Positions 16,931-26,382 of a stretch of 64,000 nt of DNA are shown piece after piece; within the stretch, counting starts at the first letter, position 1, and each line of letters starts with the position of its first letter. This DNA is from Stenotrophomonas maltophilia (GTDB lineage: Bacteria > Pseudomonadota > Gammaproteobacteria > Xanthomonadales > Xanthomonadaceae), in assembly GCF_003970865.1 (NCBI RefSeq), contig NZ_RXLZ01000017.1, forward strand, positions 1 through 64,000, in the 5' to 3' direction. Under the pieces are notes generated by a model. It worked only from the letters and a program-made list of their open reading frames with translations, ran no database searches and was not told the origin of the DNA. The position numbers and the translations under genes were made by a program.

Positions 16931-17407
16931 ATGCGCCGCACACGACTCGCCATGAACTTCTGCAGTGCCCTGCTGCTGGCATCGCCGGCAATTGCCCACG
17001 ATGCAGAAGGCGCGAAGCCTGCACAGCCTCTCCCGGATGCAGCCCTGCCCGCGCCGCTGGACCGTGTACTGCGCGACTACGAGCAGGCGTGGCGCACGGG
17101 TGATGCCAAGGCACTGGCTGCGCTGTTCGCCGAGGATGGCTTTGTGCTGCAGAGCAACCAGCCGCCGGTGCGCGGCCGCAGCGCAATCGAGGCCACGTAT
17201 GCCGGCCAGGGCAGCAGTCCATTGCGGCTGCGTGTCCTGGCGTATTCTGTGGAGGGGAACACGGGCTACATCATTGGTGCCTACCGCTACGGCAGCAACG
17301 TGGTGGACACCGGCAAGTTCACGCTCACGTTGAAGCGCGTGGATGATGGGCCGTGGCTGATCTTCTCGGACATGGACAACACCAGCGCGCCGCCACGGGC
17401 GCGGTGA
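16931..17407 (+). CDS. Exported SnoaL/DUF4440-like (NTF2-fold) protein
   Basis: A 158-residue protein with a signal peptide (residues 1-22, A-I-A before H-D-A). The body matches the SnoaL-like fold: L-R-D-Y-E-Q-A-W-R-T-G-D-A-K-A-L-A-A-L-F-A-E-D-G, then G-R-S-A-I-E, then Y-R-Y-G-S and a final W-L-I-F-S-D-M-D-N. It is probably periplasmic, with unknown ligand or activity. It stands alone between a divergent lipoprotein gene and a repeat cluster. Confidence 0.7.
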   Translation: MRRTRLAMNFCSALLLASPAIAHDAEGAKPAQPLPDAALPAPLDRVLRDYEQAWRTGDAKALAALFAEDGFVLQSNQPPVRGRSAIEATYAGQGSSPLRLRVLAYSVEGNTGYIIGAYRYGSNVVDTGKFTLTLKRVDDGPWLIFSDMDNTSAPPRAR

Positions 17408-17418
17408 TGAATGCCGGC

Positions 17419-17505
17419 GGGCATGGCCCGGCGCTACCGGGCGCCAACCAAGGTTGGCAGCTACCAGAAGCGGGTTCCGTCGTAGATCCACGCCATGCGT
17501 GGATG
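17419..17505. repeat. SMAG-type palindromes
   Basis: Three stems are present: one around GGCCCGG near 17425-17440, GCCAACCAAGGTTGGC ending in CTAC (about 17442-17464), and a GTAG-headed ATCCACGC/GCGTGGAT stem (17482-17505). Confidence 0.75.
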
Positions 17506-17514
17506 GGCCGCGCA

Positions 17515-17546
17515 CAAAAAAACCCCGGCACGTGGCCGGGGTTTTT
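17515..17546. terminator. Bidirectional terminator
   Basis: A perfect AAAAACCCCGGC/GCCGGGGTTTTT stem with a 5-base loop ends 4 bases before the gpsA stop codon and can serve gpsA and the convergent SnoaL-like gene. Confidence 0.88.
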
Positions 17547-17550
17547 CGAT

Positions 17551-18576
17551 TCACTTGAACAGCGTATCCGGATACTCCGGTTTCTGTTCCCGCGCCAGCA
17601 ATGCGCGCAGGCCTTCTTCAGGTGTCTGCTCACCGTGCAGCACGGCACGCACGCGGTCGGAGATCGGCAGGTCGATGCCATGGCGGCGCGCCTGTCGCAT
17701 CACTTCGTCGGCGGTCTGCACCGACTCGACCACCTGGCCGATTTCGCGCACGGCATCCTGCAGCGTCTGGCCACGGCCCAGGGCCAGGCCCAGGCGGCGG
17801 TTGCGCGACAGGTCGCCGGTGCAGGTCAGCACCAGATCGCCCAGGCCGGCCAGGCCCATCAGCGTTTCCGGCTTGGCACCGATGGCAGCGGCCAGGCGCA
17901 GCATCTCGTTGAGGCCACGAGTGATCAGGCCGGCACGGGCGTTGAGGCCCAGCTGCATGCCATCGGCCACGCCGGTGGCCACGGCCAGCACGTTCTTCAT
18001 CGCGCCGCCCAGCTCGGCACCGACCATGTCGTCACCGGTGTAGGCGCGGAACGCCGGGCCGTGCATCGCCTCGGCCACCGTCTGCGCGAACTCGGGCACG
18101 TCGCCGTGCACGGTGATCGCGGTCGGCAGGCCCTGAGTCACTTCCTTGGCGAACGACGGCCCGGTGACGACGGCCAGCGGCACGTCCTCACCCAGCACTT
18201 CGCGCGCCACTTCATGCAGGAAGCGGCCCGAACCGGGTTCGAAGCCCTTGGTGGCCCAGGCCACGCCGGCACCGGCAGGACGCAGCGGCGCCAGCGCACG
18301 CACGGTTTCACCGAAGGCATGCGACGGGGTCACCACCAGGATCCAGGCCGCGCCCTCCACCGCCGACGCCAGGTCGGTGGTGGCACGCAGGCTGTCCGGC
18401 AGCGGGATGCCCGGCAGGTAACGCGGATTCTCGTGGCGCTGGTCGATGGCTTCGACCACGGCAGCATCGCGCCCCCACAGCACGGTCGGGTGACCGTGCC
18501 GCGCGAGCAGGCTGGCCAGCGCGGTTCCCCAGGAACCGGCACCGAGCACGGCGATCTTGTCAGCGGGAGTGCTCAT
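17551..18576 (-). CDS. gpsA: NAD(P)-dependent glycerol-3-phosphate dehydrogenase
   Basis: A 341-residue full-length enzyme. The N-terminal dinucleotide-binding motif is G-A-G-S-W-G-T-A-L (near residue 12). A-T-K-G-F and the catalytic-lysine region [12 protein letters not shown] are present, then G-L-A-G-L-G-D-L. It makes sn-glycerol-3-phosphate from dihydroxyacetone phosphate for phospholipid synthesis in the cytosol. It follows secB by 20 bases on the same strand, so the two are probably co-transcribed. Confidence 0.96.
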   Translation of the reverse strand: MSTPADKIAVLGAGSWGTALASLLARHGHPTVLWGRDAAVVEAIDQRHENPRYLPGIPLPDSLRATTDLASAVEGAAWILVVTPSHAFGETVRALAPLRPAGAGVAWATKGFEPGSGRFLHEVAREVLGEDVPLAVVTGPSFAKEVTQGLPTAITVHGDVPEFAQTVAEAMHGPAFRAYTGDDMVGAELGGAMKNVLAVATGVADGMQLGLNARAGLITRGLNEMLRLAAAIGAKPETLMGLAGLGDLVLTCTGDLSRNRRLGLALGRGQTLQDAVREIGQVVESVQTADEVMRQARRHGIDLPISDRVRAVLHGEQTPEEGLRALLAREQKPEYPDTLFK

Positions 18577-18596
18577 CCGTGACGTCGCAGCAGGGA

Positions 18597-19115
18597 TCAG
18601 GCGTTGCCGGCCGGCTCGGAGTCAGCCAGCGACGGTGCGTCACCCTGCTCCTGGCGCTGGCGCAGGGTTTCTGCGTACAGGCCTTCGAAGTTGATCGGCT
18701 GCAGGAAGAACGGCGGGAAGCCGCCGGCCTGGATCAGGTCGCTGATCAGCTGGCGCACGTACGGGAACAGGATGTTCGGGCACTGGGTGCCGAGCAGCAC
18801 GTCGATCGACTGCGGGTCCAGGCCGACCAGGCCGAACACGCCGGCCTGCTTCACTTCGGCCACGTAGGCGGTGCGCTCACCGGCCTGGCAGGTCAGGGTC
18901 ACGGCCAGCACGACTTCGAAGGCGTTTTCACCCAGGCGCTGCACCTGCTGGTTCAGGTTCAGCTGCAGCTCCGGCTGCACCTGGTCATTGAAGATGGTCG
19001 GAGCGTTCGGCGACTCGAAGGAGACGTCCTTGACGTAGATCTTCTCGACGGTGAAAGCAGGGCCGGTAGCGGCATCGACCGGCGCAGCGGCGCCGTTGGT
19101 GATCTCTTCGGACAT
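18597..19115 (-). CDS. secB: Protein-export chaperone SecB
   Basis: A 172-residue protein from ATG 19115 (M-S-E-E-I-T-N-G). The core [19 protein letters not shown] and the central L-F-P-Y-V-R, G-G-F-P-P signature are those of SecB. It holds secretory precursors unfolded and passes them to SecA. The gene order rhodanese-secB-gpsA is common in gammaproteobacteria; a grxC gene often found between the first two is absent, leaving 99 bases that probably hold a promoter. Confidence 0.96.
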   Translation of the reverse strand: MSEEITNGAAAPVDAATGPAFTVEKIYVKDVSFESPNAPTIFNDQVQPELQLNLNQQVQRLGENAFEVVLAVTLTCQAGERTAYVAEVKQAGVFGLVGLDPQSIDVLLGTQCPNILFPYVRQLISDLIQAGGFPPFFLQPINFEGLYAETLRQRQEQGDAPSLADSEPAGNA

Positions 19116-19214
19116 TTCCAGTAACTCCAATGAATGCAATGAAAACGATGGTCGAATTACTGCGATGGGGGCGGGATCAGGCCCATACAAGGCCGGATCC
19201 GCCACCTGCGGCAA

Positions 19215-19652
19215 TCAGTTGCGGCCCTTGACCAGCGGCAGCTCGGCCTGCTGCCAGGCGGGAATGCCGCCGTCGAGCACGTAAACCTTCTCGAAGCCGG
19301 CCTTCTTCAGCGCCTTGGCGGCGGTTTCCGAGGCGTTGCCGCTGCGGCACACCAGCACCACCGGCGACTGCTTGGCGTTGGCCACCAGCTTGTTGTCCGG
19401 GCCGAAGGCACTGGCCTGGGCATTGCGGCTGCCGGCAATGTGGCCCTTCTCGAAGTCACCGCTGGCGGACAGGTCGACCACCACCGTGCCACCCGCGTTC
19501 ATCAGCTGGGTCAGTTCGGCGGGCTTGATGCCCTTGAAGCCCCGGAACAGGCGGCGGATCTCGGTGACGATGATGGCCACGGTCAGGCCGACCAGGGCCG
19601 CGGACAGCATCGGGTTTCGGCCTGCAAAGGCCAGCAACTCTTCGTAATTCAC
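19215..19652 (-). CDS. Membrane-anchored rhodanese-like protein (YibN type)
   Basis: A 145-residue protein with one N-terminal transmembrane helix (about residues 15-35) and a single rhodanese domain. The active-site loop is C-R-S-G-N-A-S, so the catalytic Cys is intact. Proteins of this kind, encoded beside secB, are thought to act as sulphur carriers or redox helpers facing the cytosol, but no substrate is established. It lies first in the secB-gpsA group. Confidence 0.88.
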   Translation of the reverse strand: MNYEELLAFAGRNPMLSAALVGLTVAIIVTEIRRLFRGFKGIKPAELTQLMNAGGTVVVDLSASGDFEKGHIAGSRNAQASAFGPDNKLVANAKQSPVVLVCRSGNASETAAKALKKAGFEKVYVLDGGIPAWQQAELPLVKGRN

Positions 19653-19709
19653 TCAGGTCACGGGTCGATTAAGCGGGCGCCGATTGTCGCACAAGCCGGA
19701 CGCGGCCCG

Positions 19710-20135
19710 TCACTGCCCCTTCCACAGGTCCGGCAGGCCGGCGGTCTGCCACCAGCGCTTGGCCTCGGCATCCCAGCGCCAGCGCTCGACCACGACCACG
19801 GTGCGCTCGGCCTGGGTGTTCTGGTTGATCACCCCGATTTCGACCCGGCGCTCGACCAGGCCCCCGTCCAGCGCGGCGCTGCTGCGCTCGCGGTAGGACG
19901 ACACGCGCAGCTGCGCGTAGCGGTTGAGCTCGAACTCGGTGGGCGGTTTTTCCTTGCGCAGCTTGGGGTCCAGATAGCCGATCGCATCGTCCATGCTGCC
20001 CCAGCGGATGGTCGCGCCGTAGGCGATCTGGGTCTCTTCCAGCAGCTTACGCTGCTTGCGGCTCAGGTCGTCGGCCGAGGCCGCGGCGCTGACCAGCAGC
20101 AGGGAACACATCAGGAACTGGATGAGGCGGCGCAT
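19710..20135 (-). CDS. Conserved exported hypothetical protein
   Basis: A 141-residue protein with a signal peptide (residues 1-21, A-S-A before D-D-L). The body is a small alpha/beta domain with W-G-S-M-D-D-A-I, R-V-S-S-Y and a C-terminal tryptophan-rich run (E-R-W-R-W-D-A-E-A-K-R-W-W). I do not recognise a named family. The fold may be NTF2-like. It lies between the rhodanese and thioesterase genes on the same strand. Confidence 0.65.
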   Translation of the reverse strand: MRRLIQFLMCSLLLVSAAASADDLSRKQRKLLEETQIAYGATIRWGSMDDAIGYLDPKLRKEKPPTEFELNRYAQLRVSSYRERSSAALDGGLVERRVEIGVINQNTQAERTVVVVERWRWDAEAKRWWQTAGLPDLWKGQ

Positions 20136-20167
20136 CGGTGGTTTCCCCAGAACGTCAGCCTGCCATC

Positions 20168-20635
20168 CTACCCTTTGGCGAAGGCAACGAAGCGACCGCT
20201 GAACTCGGCGGCGGGCTTGCCATCGGCACCGGGCTGGGTGGCGATGATGCTGATGCGGGCCTTGCGGCGCTGGCGGAAGGTGTTCAGGAAGGCATCCCAG
20301 CCAGTGGCCTCGGCCGCTTCGGCATGGGCGTGCAGGTCTTCGTAGACCGGCGCCAGGTAGCGCAGGTTGCTGTCGGCCACGTAGACCTCGGCATCGTGGC
20401 CGGCCAGGCGCAGGCGCAGGCTGACCAGCGCCCAGCCGGACAGGGTCAGCACCGAGGCCAGGCTGCCACCAAAGGCGTTGCCCTTGTCGTTGACGTTGGC
20501 GGCCAGCGGCGCGGTGATGCGCAGCACGCCATCGGCATAGCCGTCGAGCTGGATCTGCATGGCGCGGACCGCCGGCATGCAGTCCAGCACGTCCTGCAGG
20601 GCGGCCAGCGAGGAAGTCAGAGCATCAACGGACAT
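20168..20635 (-). CDS. Hotdog-fold thioesterase (YiiD C-terminal type)
   Basis: A 155-residue protein from ATG 20635. G-N-A-F-G-G-S-L-A-S-V-L-T-L-S-G-W is the central hotdog helix of the YiiD_C family, followed by the long strands L-R-Y-L-A-P-V and F-S-G-R-F-V-A-F. It probably hydrolyses an acyl thioester; the substrate is unknown. It is divergent from hemD with about 35 bases between the starts. Confidence 0.75.
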   Translation of the reverse strand: MSVDALTSSLAALQDVLDCMPAVRAMQIQLDGYADGVLRITAPLAANVNDKGNAFGGSLASVLTLSGWALVSLRLRLAGHDAEVYVADSNLRYLAPVYEDLHAHAEAAEATGWDAFLNTFRQRRKARISIIATQPGADGKPAAEFSGRFVAFAKG

Positions 20636-20670
20636 CGGAGCAGAGACCACGACAACGAAGGGCCCGCATA

Positions 20671-21480
20671 ATGCAGGCAATGGCCGACCATACGATACCC
20701 ACTGGCGCCGCCGGTTCCGAGCCGGGCTGGACCTTCATTTCGCTGCGACCGCAGGGCCAGAATTCCGCGCTGCGCCGCGCCGTTGCTGGGCTGGGCGGGC
20801 ATGTGGTGGCCCTGCCACCCTGGCGCCTGCAGCGCCTGAACGGCACGCCAGTGGTGCGTCAGCTGCAACGCGCGCTGAACTGCGATCGGGTGGTGTTCAC
20901 CAGCCCGGCCGCCGTTACCGCGGCCGCCACCCTGCTGCCACTGGCCGAGGCACAACGCTGCCCGTGGCTGACCGTGGGCGAAGGCACCGCGCGCGCGCTG
21001 CGGGCGCAGGGCGTCGCCGAGGTGCATGCACCGCAGCGGATGGACAGCGAGGGCCTGCTGGCGCTGCCGGTGCTGGCCGAGGTGCAGGGCCTGCGCATCG
21101 GACTGGTCACCGCCCCCGGCGGACGCGGCCTGATTGCTGCACACCTGCAGGCTGCTGGCGCCACGATCGAACGTGCCGATGTCTATCAGCGTCGCCTGCT
21201 GCGCCTGTCGCCCCGCACACTGGCTCGATTGGCGCATTCAGCGTATCCGTGGGTGCTGGCGGTCAGCAGTGGTGAGGCGTTGCTGCATTTCTGGCAGCAG
21301 CTTCCGCCGGCATTGCAGCAACGCCTTCAGGCTCATGCCACCGTCGTCGTGGCCAGCGAGCGACTGGGCGATCAGGTGCACGCACTGGGGCTGCAGCGTG
21401 TGGTGCGCGCGGCCGGGCCCACCACGGCACAACTGGTGGCCGCTGCACACGCCACGCTCACCGTCCCGGCAGCGAACTGA
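20671..21480 (+). CDS. hemD: Uroporphyrinogen-III synthase
   Basis: A 269-residue protein (266 from the alternative ATG at 20680, which has AGG 5 bases upstream). It has the two-domain HemD layout, with V-V-F-T-S-P-A-A-V at the first domain hinge and W-V-L-A-V-S-S-G-E-A at the second. Overall conservation is low, as is usual for this family; hemX and hemY downstream confirm the call. It closes hydroxymethylbilane to uroporphyrinogen III in heme and siroheme synthesis. Confidence 0.88.
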   Translation: MQAMADHTIPTGAAGSEPGWTFISLRPQGQNSALRRAVAGLGGHVVALPPWRLQRLNGTPVVRQLQRALNCDRVVFTSPAAVTAAATLLPLAEAQRCPWLTVGEGTARALRAQGVAEVHAPQRMDSEGLLALPVLAEVQGLRIGLVTAPGGRGLIAAHLQAAGATIERADVYQRRLLRLSPRTLARLAHSAYPWVLAVSSGEALLHFWQQLPPALQQRLQAHATVVVASERLGDQVHALGLQRVVRAAGPTTAQLVAAAHATLTVPAAN

Positions 21481-21584
21481 ACAGGGACGTGGGTCACGCT
21501 TGCCGCTGTGGTCGGCAACAGTGATGCTGTGCACAACGCGGCCTGCCGGAACCTGACCGGCGACGTTGCCGACAAGGAAGCCCC

Positions 21585-22562
21585 ATGAACGAGACTCCGC
21601 CCGTTTCCCCGCCCCGTCGACCCGTGCGCTGGCTGCTGCCGCTGGCCGGGGTGGTCGTGCTTGGCGTGGGCGGCTATGCCGGCTGGTACGTCTGGCAGCA
21701 GCAACAGCACGAACAGGAAGCGCAGGCACAGACCACGGCCGTGCAGCTGCAGGGCCTGCAGGCGACGCTGGATGCATTGCGCCGCGACCAGCGCGCGACC
21801 AGCCAGCGCCTGCAGGATGCGGCGACCACCAACCGCGTGCTGCGCGACGAGATGCTGGGCCTTTCGCAGCGCAGTGCGCTGCTGGAAGAGAATCTGGCCA
21901 AGCTGGCCGACAGCGCCAATCAGGGCCGCCAGGCGGTACAGCGCGATGAGGCCGAACTGCTGCTGACCCAGGCGGCGCAACGCCTGAACTACGCCGACGA
22001 CGTGGAAGGCGCGCGCCGCCTGTATGCACAGGCCGCCACCGCGCTGGCCGACCTGCCCGACAGCGATGGCCTGAACCTTCGCCAGGCCCTGGTGCAGGAG
22101 CGCGATGCACTGGATGCGCTTGGCACCGGCCCGCGCACGCAATCGCTGCAGCGCCTGGATAACCTGGCCAAAGCCCTGCAGGGCCTGCCCTCGCAGGTGG
22201 CAGGCGGCAGCGCACCCGGCGCCGGCAAGCCCTGGTGGCAGGCCACGCTGGCACCGTTCGTGGACATCAGCCCCAGCCGCCAGAACGGTCCGCTGACCGC
22301 CGCCGAACGCCGCAATGCCGACGATGCACTGCAACTGGAACTGACCCTGGCGCGTGCCGCCATCGAACGTGGCGACCGCACCGGTCGCGATACCGCGTTG
22401 GCGCGCGTGGAACACTGGGCACAGCGGCGTTGGCCGGATTCACCGGCCCTGCGCGCGCAACGTGCTGAACTGAAGGCCTTGCGCGAGCTTCCGCTGCAGG
22501 CCAGCAACACCGTGCTTGGCAGCACCCTGCAGCAACTGCGCACCCAGACCGACCGGAGGTAA
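21585..22562 (+). CDS. hemX: HemX-family membrane protein
   Basis: A 325-residue protein with one N-terminal transmembrane helix (residues about 12-35), a long coiled coil (about 36-110, Q-Q-Q-Q-H-E-Q-E to L-A-K-L-A-D) and a helical periplasmic domain. HemX is often mislabelled uroporphyrin-III C-methyltransferase but has no SAM-binding motif. It lies 104 bases after hemD and 6 before hemY. Confidence 0.9.
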   Translation: MNETPPVSPPRRPVRWLLPLAGVVVLGVGGYAGWYVWQQQQHEQEAQAQTTAVQLQGLQATLDALRRDQRATSQRLQDAATTNRVLRDEMLGLSQRSALLEENLAKLADSANQGRQAVQRDEAELLLTQAAQRLNYADDVEGARRLYAQAATALADLPDSDGLNLRQALVQERDALDALGTGPRTQSLQRLDNLAKALQGLPSQVAGGSAPGAGKPWWQATLAPFVDISPSRQNGPLTAAERRNADDALQLELTLARAAIERGDRTGRDTALARVEHWAQRRWPDSPALRAQRAELKALRELPLQASNTVLGSTLQQLRTQTDRR

Positions 22563-22568
22563 TCCCGC

Positions 22569-23864
22569 ATGAAACCCCTGCAATCCCTGGTCGTGCTGTT
22601 GCTGGCCGTGGCCATCGGCGTGGTTGCCGCGCAATGGCTCGGCGCCGATGACCTCAACCGCTTCGGCGAAGTAACGCTGCGCTACGGCGGCTACGACTAC
22701 CACAGCAATCTGCCCAAGGTGGCGCTGCTGTCGGTAATCGCAGTGCTGGTGCTGTGGCTGCTGTGGAGCCTGATTGCCGCACCGTTCCGTGCCTGGGGCC
22801 GCTACCGCCGCAAGCAGGGCCGGGTGCGCCTGATCGACGGCCTGCAGGCCTATGAGCACGGCCAGTGGCAGCGTGCCGAGAAGCTGCTGGACGGCGCTGC
22901 CAAGGACCCGGAGGTGAGCGCGGTGGCGCTGGCCAATGCCGTGCGCAGTGCACAGGCGCGTGCCGATGGCCCCGCGGGCGAGGCGCTGCTGCAGCGCCTG
23001 GGCGAGAGCGATGCCACCCTGCAGGCTCTGCTGCGTGCAGAACAGCTGCTGGCGCGCGATCTGCCGGTGGATGCGATCAACGCGCTGGACGTAGCGGCAA
23101 TCCAGCCGCTGCCGCCGCGCGGCCTGTGGCTGCGTACCGAAGCGCTGGCACAGGCCGGCCGCGCCCACGAGGCGTATGGCCAGCTGGGTGCGCTGCGCCA
23201 GAGCAAGGTGCTGCCGGCCGACGCGAACAGCGAACTGGAAGCACGCCTGGCCGCACATGCGCTGCTGGAAGCGGCCGACGTCAACGCACTGGCCGCACAG
23301 TGGGAAGCCACGCCGAAGGCGCTGCGGCCGACCCCGGATGTGGTGGGTGCCTATGCCAGCCGTGCGGTGGCCCTGAACTGGGATGAGCCGGCGCTGCTGG
23401 CGCTGGAACAGGCGCTGGACCAGCGCTGGGACGACGAACTGGTGGCGCTGTACGGCCGCCTGCCGGCCGAGCGCCTGGCCACCCGCCAGGCCAACCTGGC
23501 GCGCTGGCGCAATGTGCATGATGGCTCGGCCGCACTGCATCTGGCGCAGGGCCGCGTGGCCCTGGGTCAGCAGCAGTGGGATGCCGCAGATACGTTCCTG
23601 CACGAGGCCATCGCCGCGGGTGCCGGTGCCCCGGCGTGGGAGGCATTGGGTGAGCTGTTCGCACAGCGTGGCGAGCACGCGCTGGCCGCGCAGTGCCTGG
23701 CCAATGCGCTGCGACTGCAGCGTGGCGAGGACAGCGTGGAACTGATGCGCGGCACCGAGACGCCGCTGCGTGCCACGGTGGAAGAGCAGCCGATCGCGGT
23801 GCAACCGCCGGTGTATGACGCCAACGAAGAGCGCGACGAATTCGGCAACCCGCGGTTGCCGTGA
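22569..23864 (+). CDS. hemY: HemY-family TPR membrane protein
   Basis: A 431-residue protein with two N-terminal transmembrane helices (about 5-25 and 45-65) bracketing the conserved HemY_N segment (R-Y-G-G-Y-D-Y). TPR-like helical pairs follow to the C terminus. It belongs to the porphyrin-operon HemY of proteobacteria, not the oxygen-dependent protoporphyrinogen oxidase of the same name. It probably scaffolds late heme or envelope functions. Confidence 0.9.
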   Translation: MKPLQSLVVLLLAVAIGVVAAQWLGADDLNRFGEVTLRYGGYDYHSNLPKVALLSVIAVLVLWLLWSLIAAPFRAWGRYRRKQGRVRLIDGLQAYEHGQWQRAEKLLDGAAKDPEVSAVALANAVRSAQARADGPAGEALLQRLGESDATLQALLRAEQLLARDLPVDAINALDVAAIQPLPPRGLWLRTEALAQAGRAHEAYGQLGALRQSKVLPADANSELEARLAAHALLEAADVNALAAQWEATPKALRPTPDVVGAYASRAVALNWDEPALLALEQALDQRWDDELVALYGRLPAERLATRQANLARWRNVHDGSAALHLAQGRVALGQQQWDAADTFLHEAIAAGAGAPAWEALGELFAQRGEHALAAQCLANALRLQRGEDSVELMRGTETPLRATVEEQPIAVQPPVYDANEERDEFGNPRLP

Positions 23865-23867
23865 AGC

Positions 23868-23969
23868 GTGCCGACCAACGGTCGGCACCCACCGGAGCAA
23901 CAAAAAAACGCCGCCCATTGGGCGGCGTTTTCATGTGTGGAACCCGGTAGTCGCCAACCTTGGTTGGCG
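23868..23969. repeat. SMAG-type palindromes flanking a bidirectional terminator
   Basis: Hairpin GTGCCGACC/GGTCGGCAC is at 23868-23888. A terminator stem AACGCCGCCC/GGGCGGCGTT with T run is at 23903-23931. A GTAG-headed GCCAACC/GGTTGGC stem is at 23947-23969. The terminator serves hemY and the convergent thiolase gene. Confidence 0.8.
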
Positions 23970-23983
23970 TGCGGTCGCAACAA

Positions 23984-25264
23984 TCAGCGTTCGACGATCG
24001 CCACCACGCCCATGCCGCCGGCGGTGCAGATCGACACCAGCGCGCGGCCACCGCCGCGCTCGGCCAGCTGCTTGGCTGCGGTAGCGATCACGCGGGCGCC
24101 GGTGGCGGCGAACGGATGGCCGGTGGCCAGCGACGAGCCCAGCAGGTTGATCTTGTCCGGGTCGATGCGGCCCAGCGGCGCGTCCAGGCCCAGGCGGTTG
24201 CGGCAGTAATCCTCGCTCTCCCACGCACGCAGGGTGCACAGCACCTGTGCAGCGAAGGCCTCGTGGATCTCGTAGATGTCGAAGTCCTGCAGGGTCAGCC
24301 CATTGCGCTTGAGCATCTCCGGCACGGCCACGGTCGGTGCCATCAGCAGGCCTTCGCCATGCACGAAGTCCACCGCAGAGACGTGCGCATCGCGCAGGTA
24401 CGCCTGCGGCTCATGGCCGTGCGCACGCGCCCACTCTTCGCTGGCCAGCAGCACCGCGGCGGCACCGTCGGTCAGCGGCGTCGAGTTGGCAGCCGTGAGC
24501 GTGCCACGGCCGGAGACCCTGTCGAATGCCGGCTTCAGCGTCGCCAGCTTCTCCAGCGAGGTATCCGGGCGCAGGATGTTGTCACGCTCAACGCCACGGA
24601 ACGGTGCGATCAGGTCGTTGAAGAAGCCACGCTCATAGGCGGCAGCCAGCTTCTTGTGCGACGACACCGCCCACTCGTCCTGCGAGTCGCGCGAGATGTT
24701 CCATTCCTTGGCCATGTCCTCGCAGTGATCGCCCATGCTCTTGCCGGTGCGCGGCTCGGCCACGCCCGGGAACTCGGGCTTGAGCTCGGAGAACTTGAAG
24801 CCGGCGGTGAGCGCGCGGATCTTGTCGCCGGTGCTCTTGGCACGGTTGGCGGCCAGCAGGCGCGCGCGCAGCTTCTTGCCGTAGACGATCGGCACGTCGG
24901 AGGTGGTGTCCGAACCGCCGCCGATGCCCGATTCAATCTGGCCCAGCGCGATCTTGTTGGCGACAGTGATGATGCTGTCCAGCGAAGTGCCGCAGGCGCG
25001 CTGCAGGGTGATGCCCGGGGTCAACGGCGACAGGCCGGAGGACAGCGTGGCTTCGCGGCCCAGGTTCCAGTCGCTGGAGTGCTTGATCACCGCACCCATT
25101 GCCACTTCACCCAGCTGCTGGCCGTGCAGGCCGAAACGTTCGACCAGCGCGCCCAGCGTACGGACCGACATGCCGAGATTGCCGACATCCGAATACGCGG
25201 TGTTCTGGCGGCAGAACGGAATGCGGACGCCACCGAGGATGGCGACGGGACGAGCGTTGGGCAT
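23984..25264 (-). CDS. fadI: Acetyl-CoA acyltransferase (thiolase, FadI type)
   Basis: A 426-residue protein from ATG 25264; ATGs at 25279 and 25300 are in frame and possible. The catalytic Cys is in Q-R-A-C-G-T-S, the His in E-I-H-E-A-F-A, the second Cys in C-T-A-G-G-M-G. The opening A-I-L-G-G-V-R-I-P-F-C-R-Q-N-T-A-Y is the FadI mark. It cleaves 3-ketoacyl-CoA in fatty-acid beta-oxidation. No hydratase/dehydrogenase partner gene lies beside it in this window. Confidence 0.92.
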   Translation of the reverse strand: MPNARPVAILGGVRIPFCRQNTAYSDVGNLGMSVRTLGALVERFGLHGQQLGEVAMGAVIKHSSDWNLGREATLSSGLSPLTPGITLQRACGTSLDSIITVANKIALGQIESGIGGGSDTTSDVPIVYGKKLRARLLAANRAKSTGDKIRALTAGFKFSELKPEFPGVAEPRTGKSMGDHCEDMAKEWNISRDSQDEWAVSSHKKLAAAYERGFFNDLIAPFRGVERDNILRPDTSLEKLATLKPAFDRVSGRGTLTAANSTPLTDGAAAVLLASEEWARAHGHEPQAYLRDAHVSAVDFVHGEGLLMAPTVAVPEMLKRNGLTLQDFDIYEIHEAFAAQVLCTLRAWESEDYCRNRLGLDAPLGRIDPDKINLLGSSLATGHPFAATGARVIATAAKQLAERGGGRALVSICTAGGMGVVAIVER

Positions 25265-25372
25265 GGAGATACCTGGCATGGATGAGGGTGTCTGCAACAT
25301 GGCCTGCACGGCGGAGCAGGCATAATGGAGCCAAGTGTAGCTGCCGCCCTGTGATGGGCCAACCGTGGAACC

Positions 25373-26260
25373 ATGAGCAAACCCGACCCCGCGATGAATG
25401 CCCTTGGCGTGCTGGCCCTGGAACTGGCCGGCGGCGAAATCCCCCGCCAGGCGGTGCTCAGCGCCGAACAGGCCGGTGAACTGGCCGAACGCGTCGGCCG
25501 TGACCTGTCCAAGCTGGTGCCGCAGGTGGCCGAGCTGGACCTGGTGTTCGCCGCCGCCCATTTCGACCCGGCCGAAGTACTGCGCCCGGGCTGGCCGATC
25601 CACCGCCGCCTGGAAGAACTGCAGATGCGTGCGCCGGGCCGCAACCAGGGTCCGCGCCTGCTGGCGTTCGGCACCGACGCCAACGGTGATGTACCGCTGC
25701 CGTTCCAGGCCGATGCCACCCTGGTGGGCGGTGGCCTGCGCGTGGTGCCGTTCCTGCTGACCGGCAGCGACGTGGCGACGACCAATGCAGTGGCCGAGGC
25801 GCTGGAAGACACACTGCTGGCCAACGGCATGGCCCATGCCGACACCGCGTTGATGGCGCAGAACACCTTCGGCGCGCGCATCGAGCATGCGCGCTATTTC
25901 ACCGTGAACGACCTGGCCGCGATGATGTCGATGCAGTACGACAACCAGGGCCTGGCCGCGCTGTGGCCGCTGATCGAGACCGCGATCATGGCCCCGGGCG
26001 AAGACGAATGGCTCAACGCCGCGCCCGAGCCGCTGCTGCGCTACACGCATGGCGAAGCACGCATGGCGCTGTTCGACCCGGCCGGCTGGTGCGCGCACTA
26101 CGATCACGGCAAGAACGACTGCGACCGCCTGCAGGGCATCTACGAGCAGTTCCTGATGCGCCAGCGGCAGATGGCCGCAGTGCTGGAAGCGCATGGCGTG
26201 CCGGTGCTGTTCGTGCACTGCGAGGCCGGCCAGGACGCGCGCGAGCTGCTGGCGCGCTGA
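25373..26260 (+). CDS. Conserved hypothetical protein
   Basis: A 295-residue soluble protein with codon use like its housekeeping neighbours and no signal peptide. It appears to be two alpha/beta halves (L-D-L-V-F-A-A-A-H-F-D-P-A-E-V and L-R-V-V-P-F-L-L-T-G), ending in V-L-F-V-H-C-E-A-G. I recognise no catalytic motif. It is divergent from fadI with about 100 bases between starts. Function is unknown. Confidence 0.7.
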   Translation: MSKPDPAMNALGVLALELAGGEIPRQAVLSAEQAGELAERVGRDLSKLVPQVAELDLVFAAAHFDPAEVLRPGWPIHRRLEELQMRAPGRNQGPRLLAFGTDANGDVPLPFQADATLVGGGLRVVPFLLTGSDVATTNAVAEALEDTLLANGMAHADTALMAQNTFGARIEHARYFTVNDLAAMMSMQYDNQGLAALWPLIETAIMAPGEDEWLNAAPEPLLRYTHGEARMALFDPAGWCAHYDHGKNDCDRLQGIYEQFLMRQRQMAAVLEAHGVPVLFVHCEAGQDARELLAR

Positions 26261-26276
26261 TCCGGGTGATCTGTGG

Positions 26277-26374
26277 GTAGTGCCGGCCGCTGGCCGGCAA
26301 CCTCCGGATTCGCGATTGCCGGCCAGCGGCCGGCACTACCAATCAAGAGAAACGCCGGCTTGCGCCGGCGTTTT
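26277..26374. repeat. SMAG-type palindrome pair plus bidirectional terminator
   Basis: Facing copies of GTAG-TGCCGGCCGCTGGCCGGCA (26277-26299) and its reverse (to CTAC at 26339) are followed by the AACGCCGGC/GCCGGCGTT stem with T run (26351-26374). Confidence 0.82.
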
Positions 26375-26382
26375 CTGATGGC

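Noticed and set aside
21585-22562. HemX as a uroporphyrin-III methyltransferase
   Set aside because: No SAM-binding motif is present; the protein is a membrane-anchored coiled coil.
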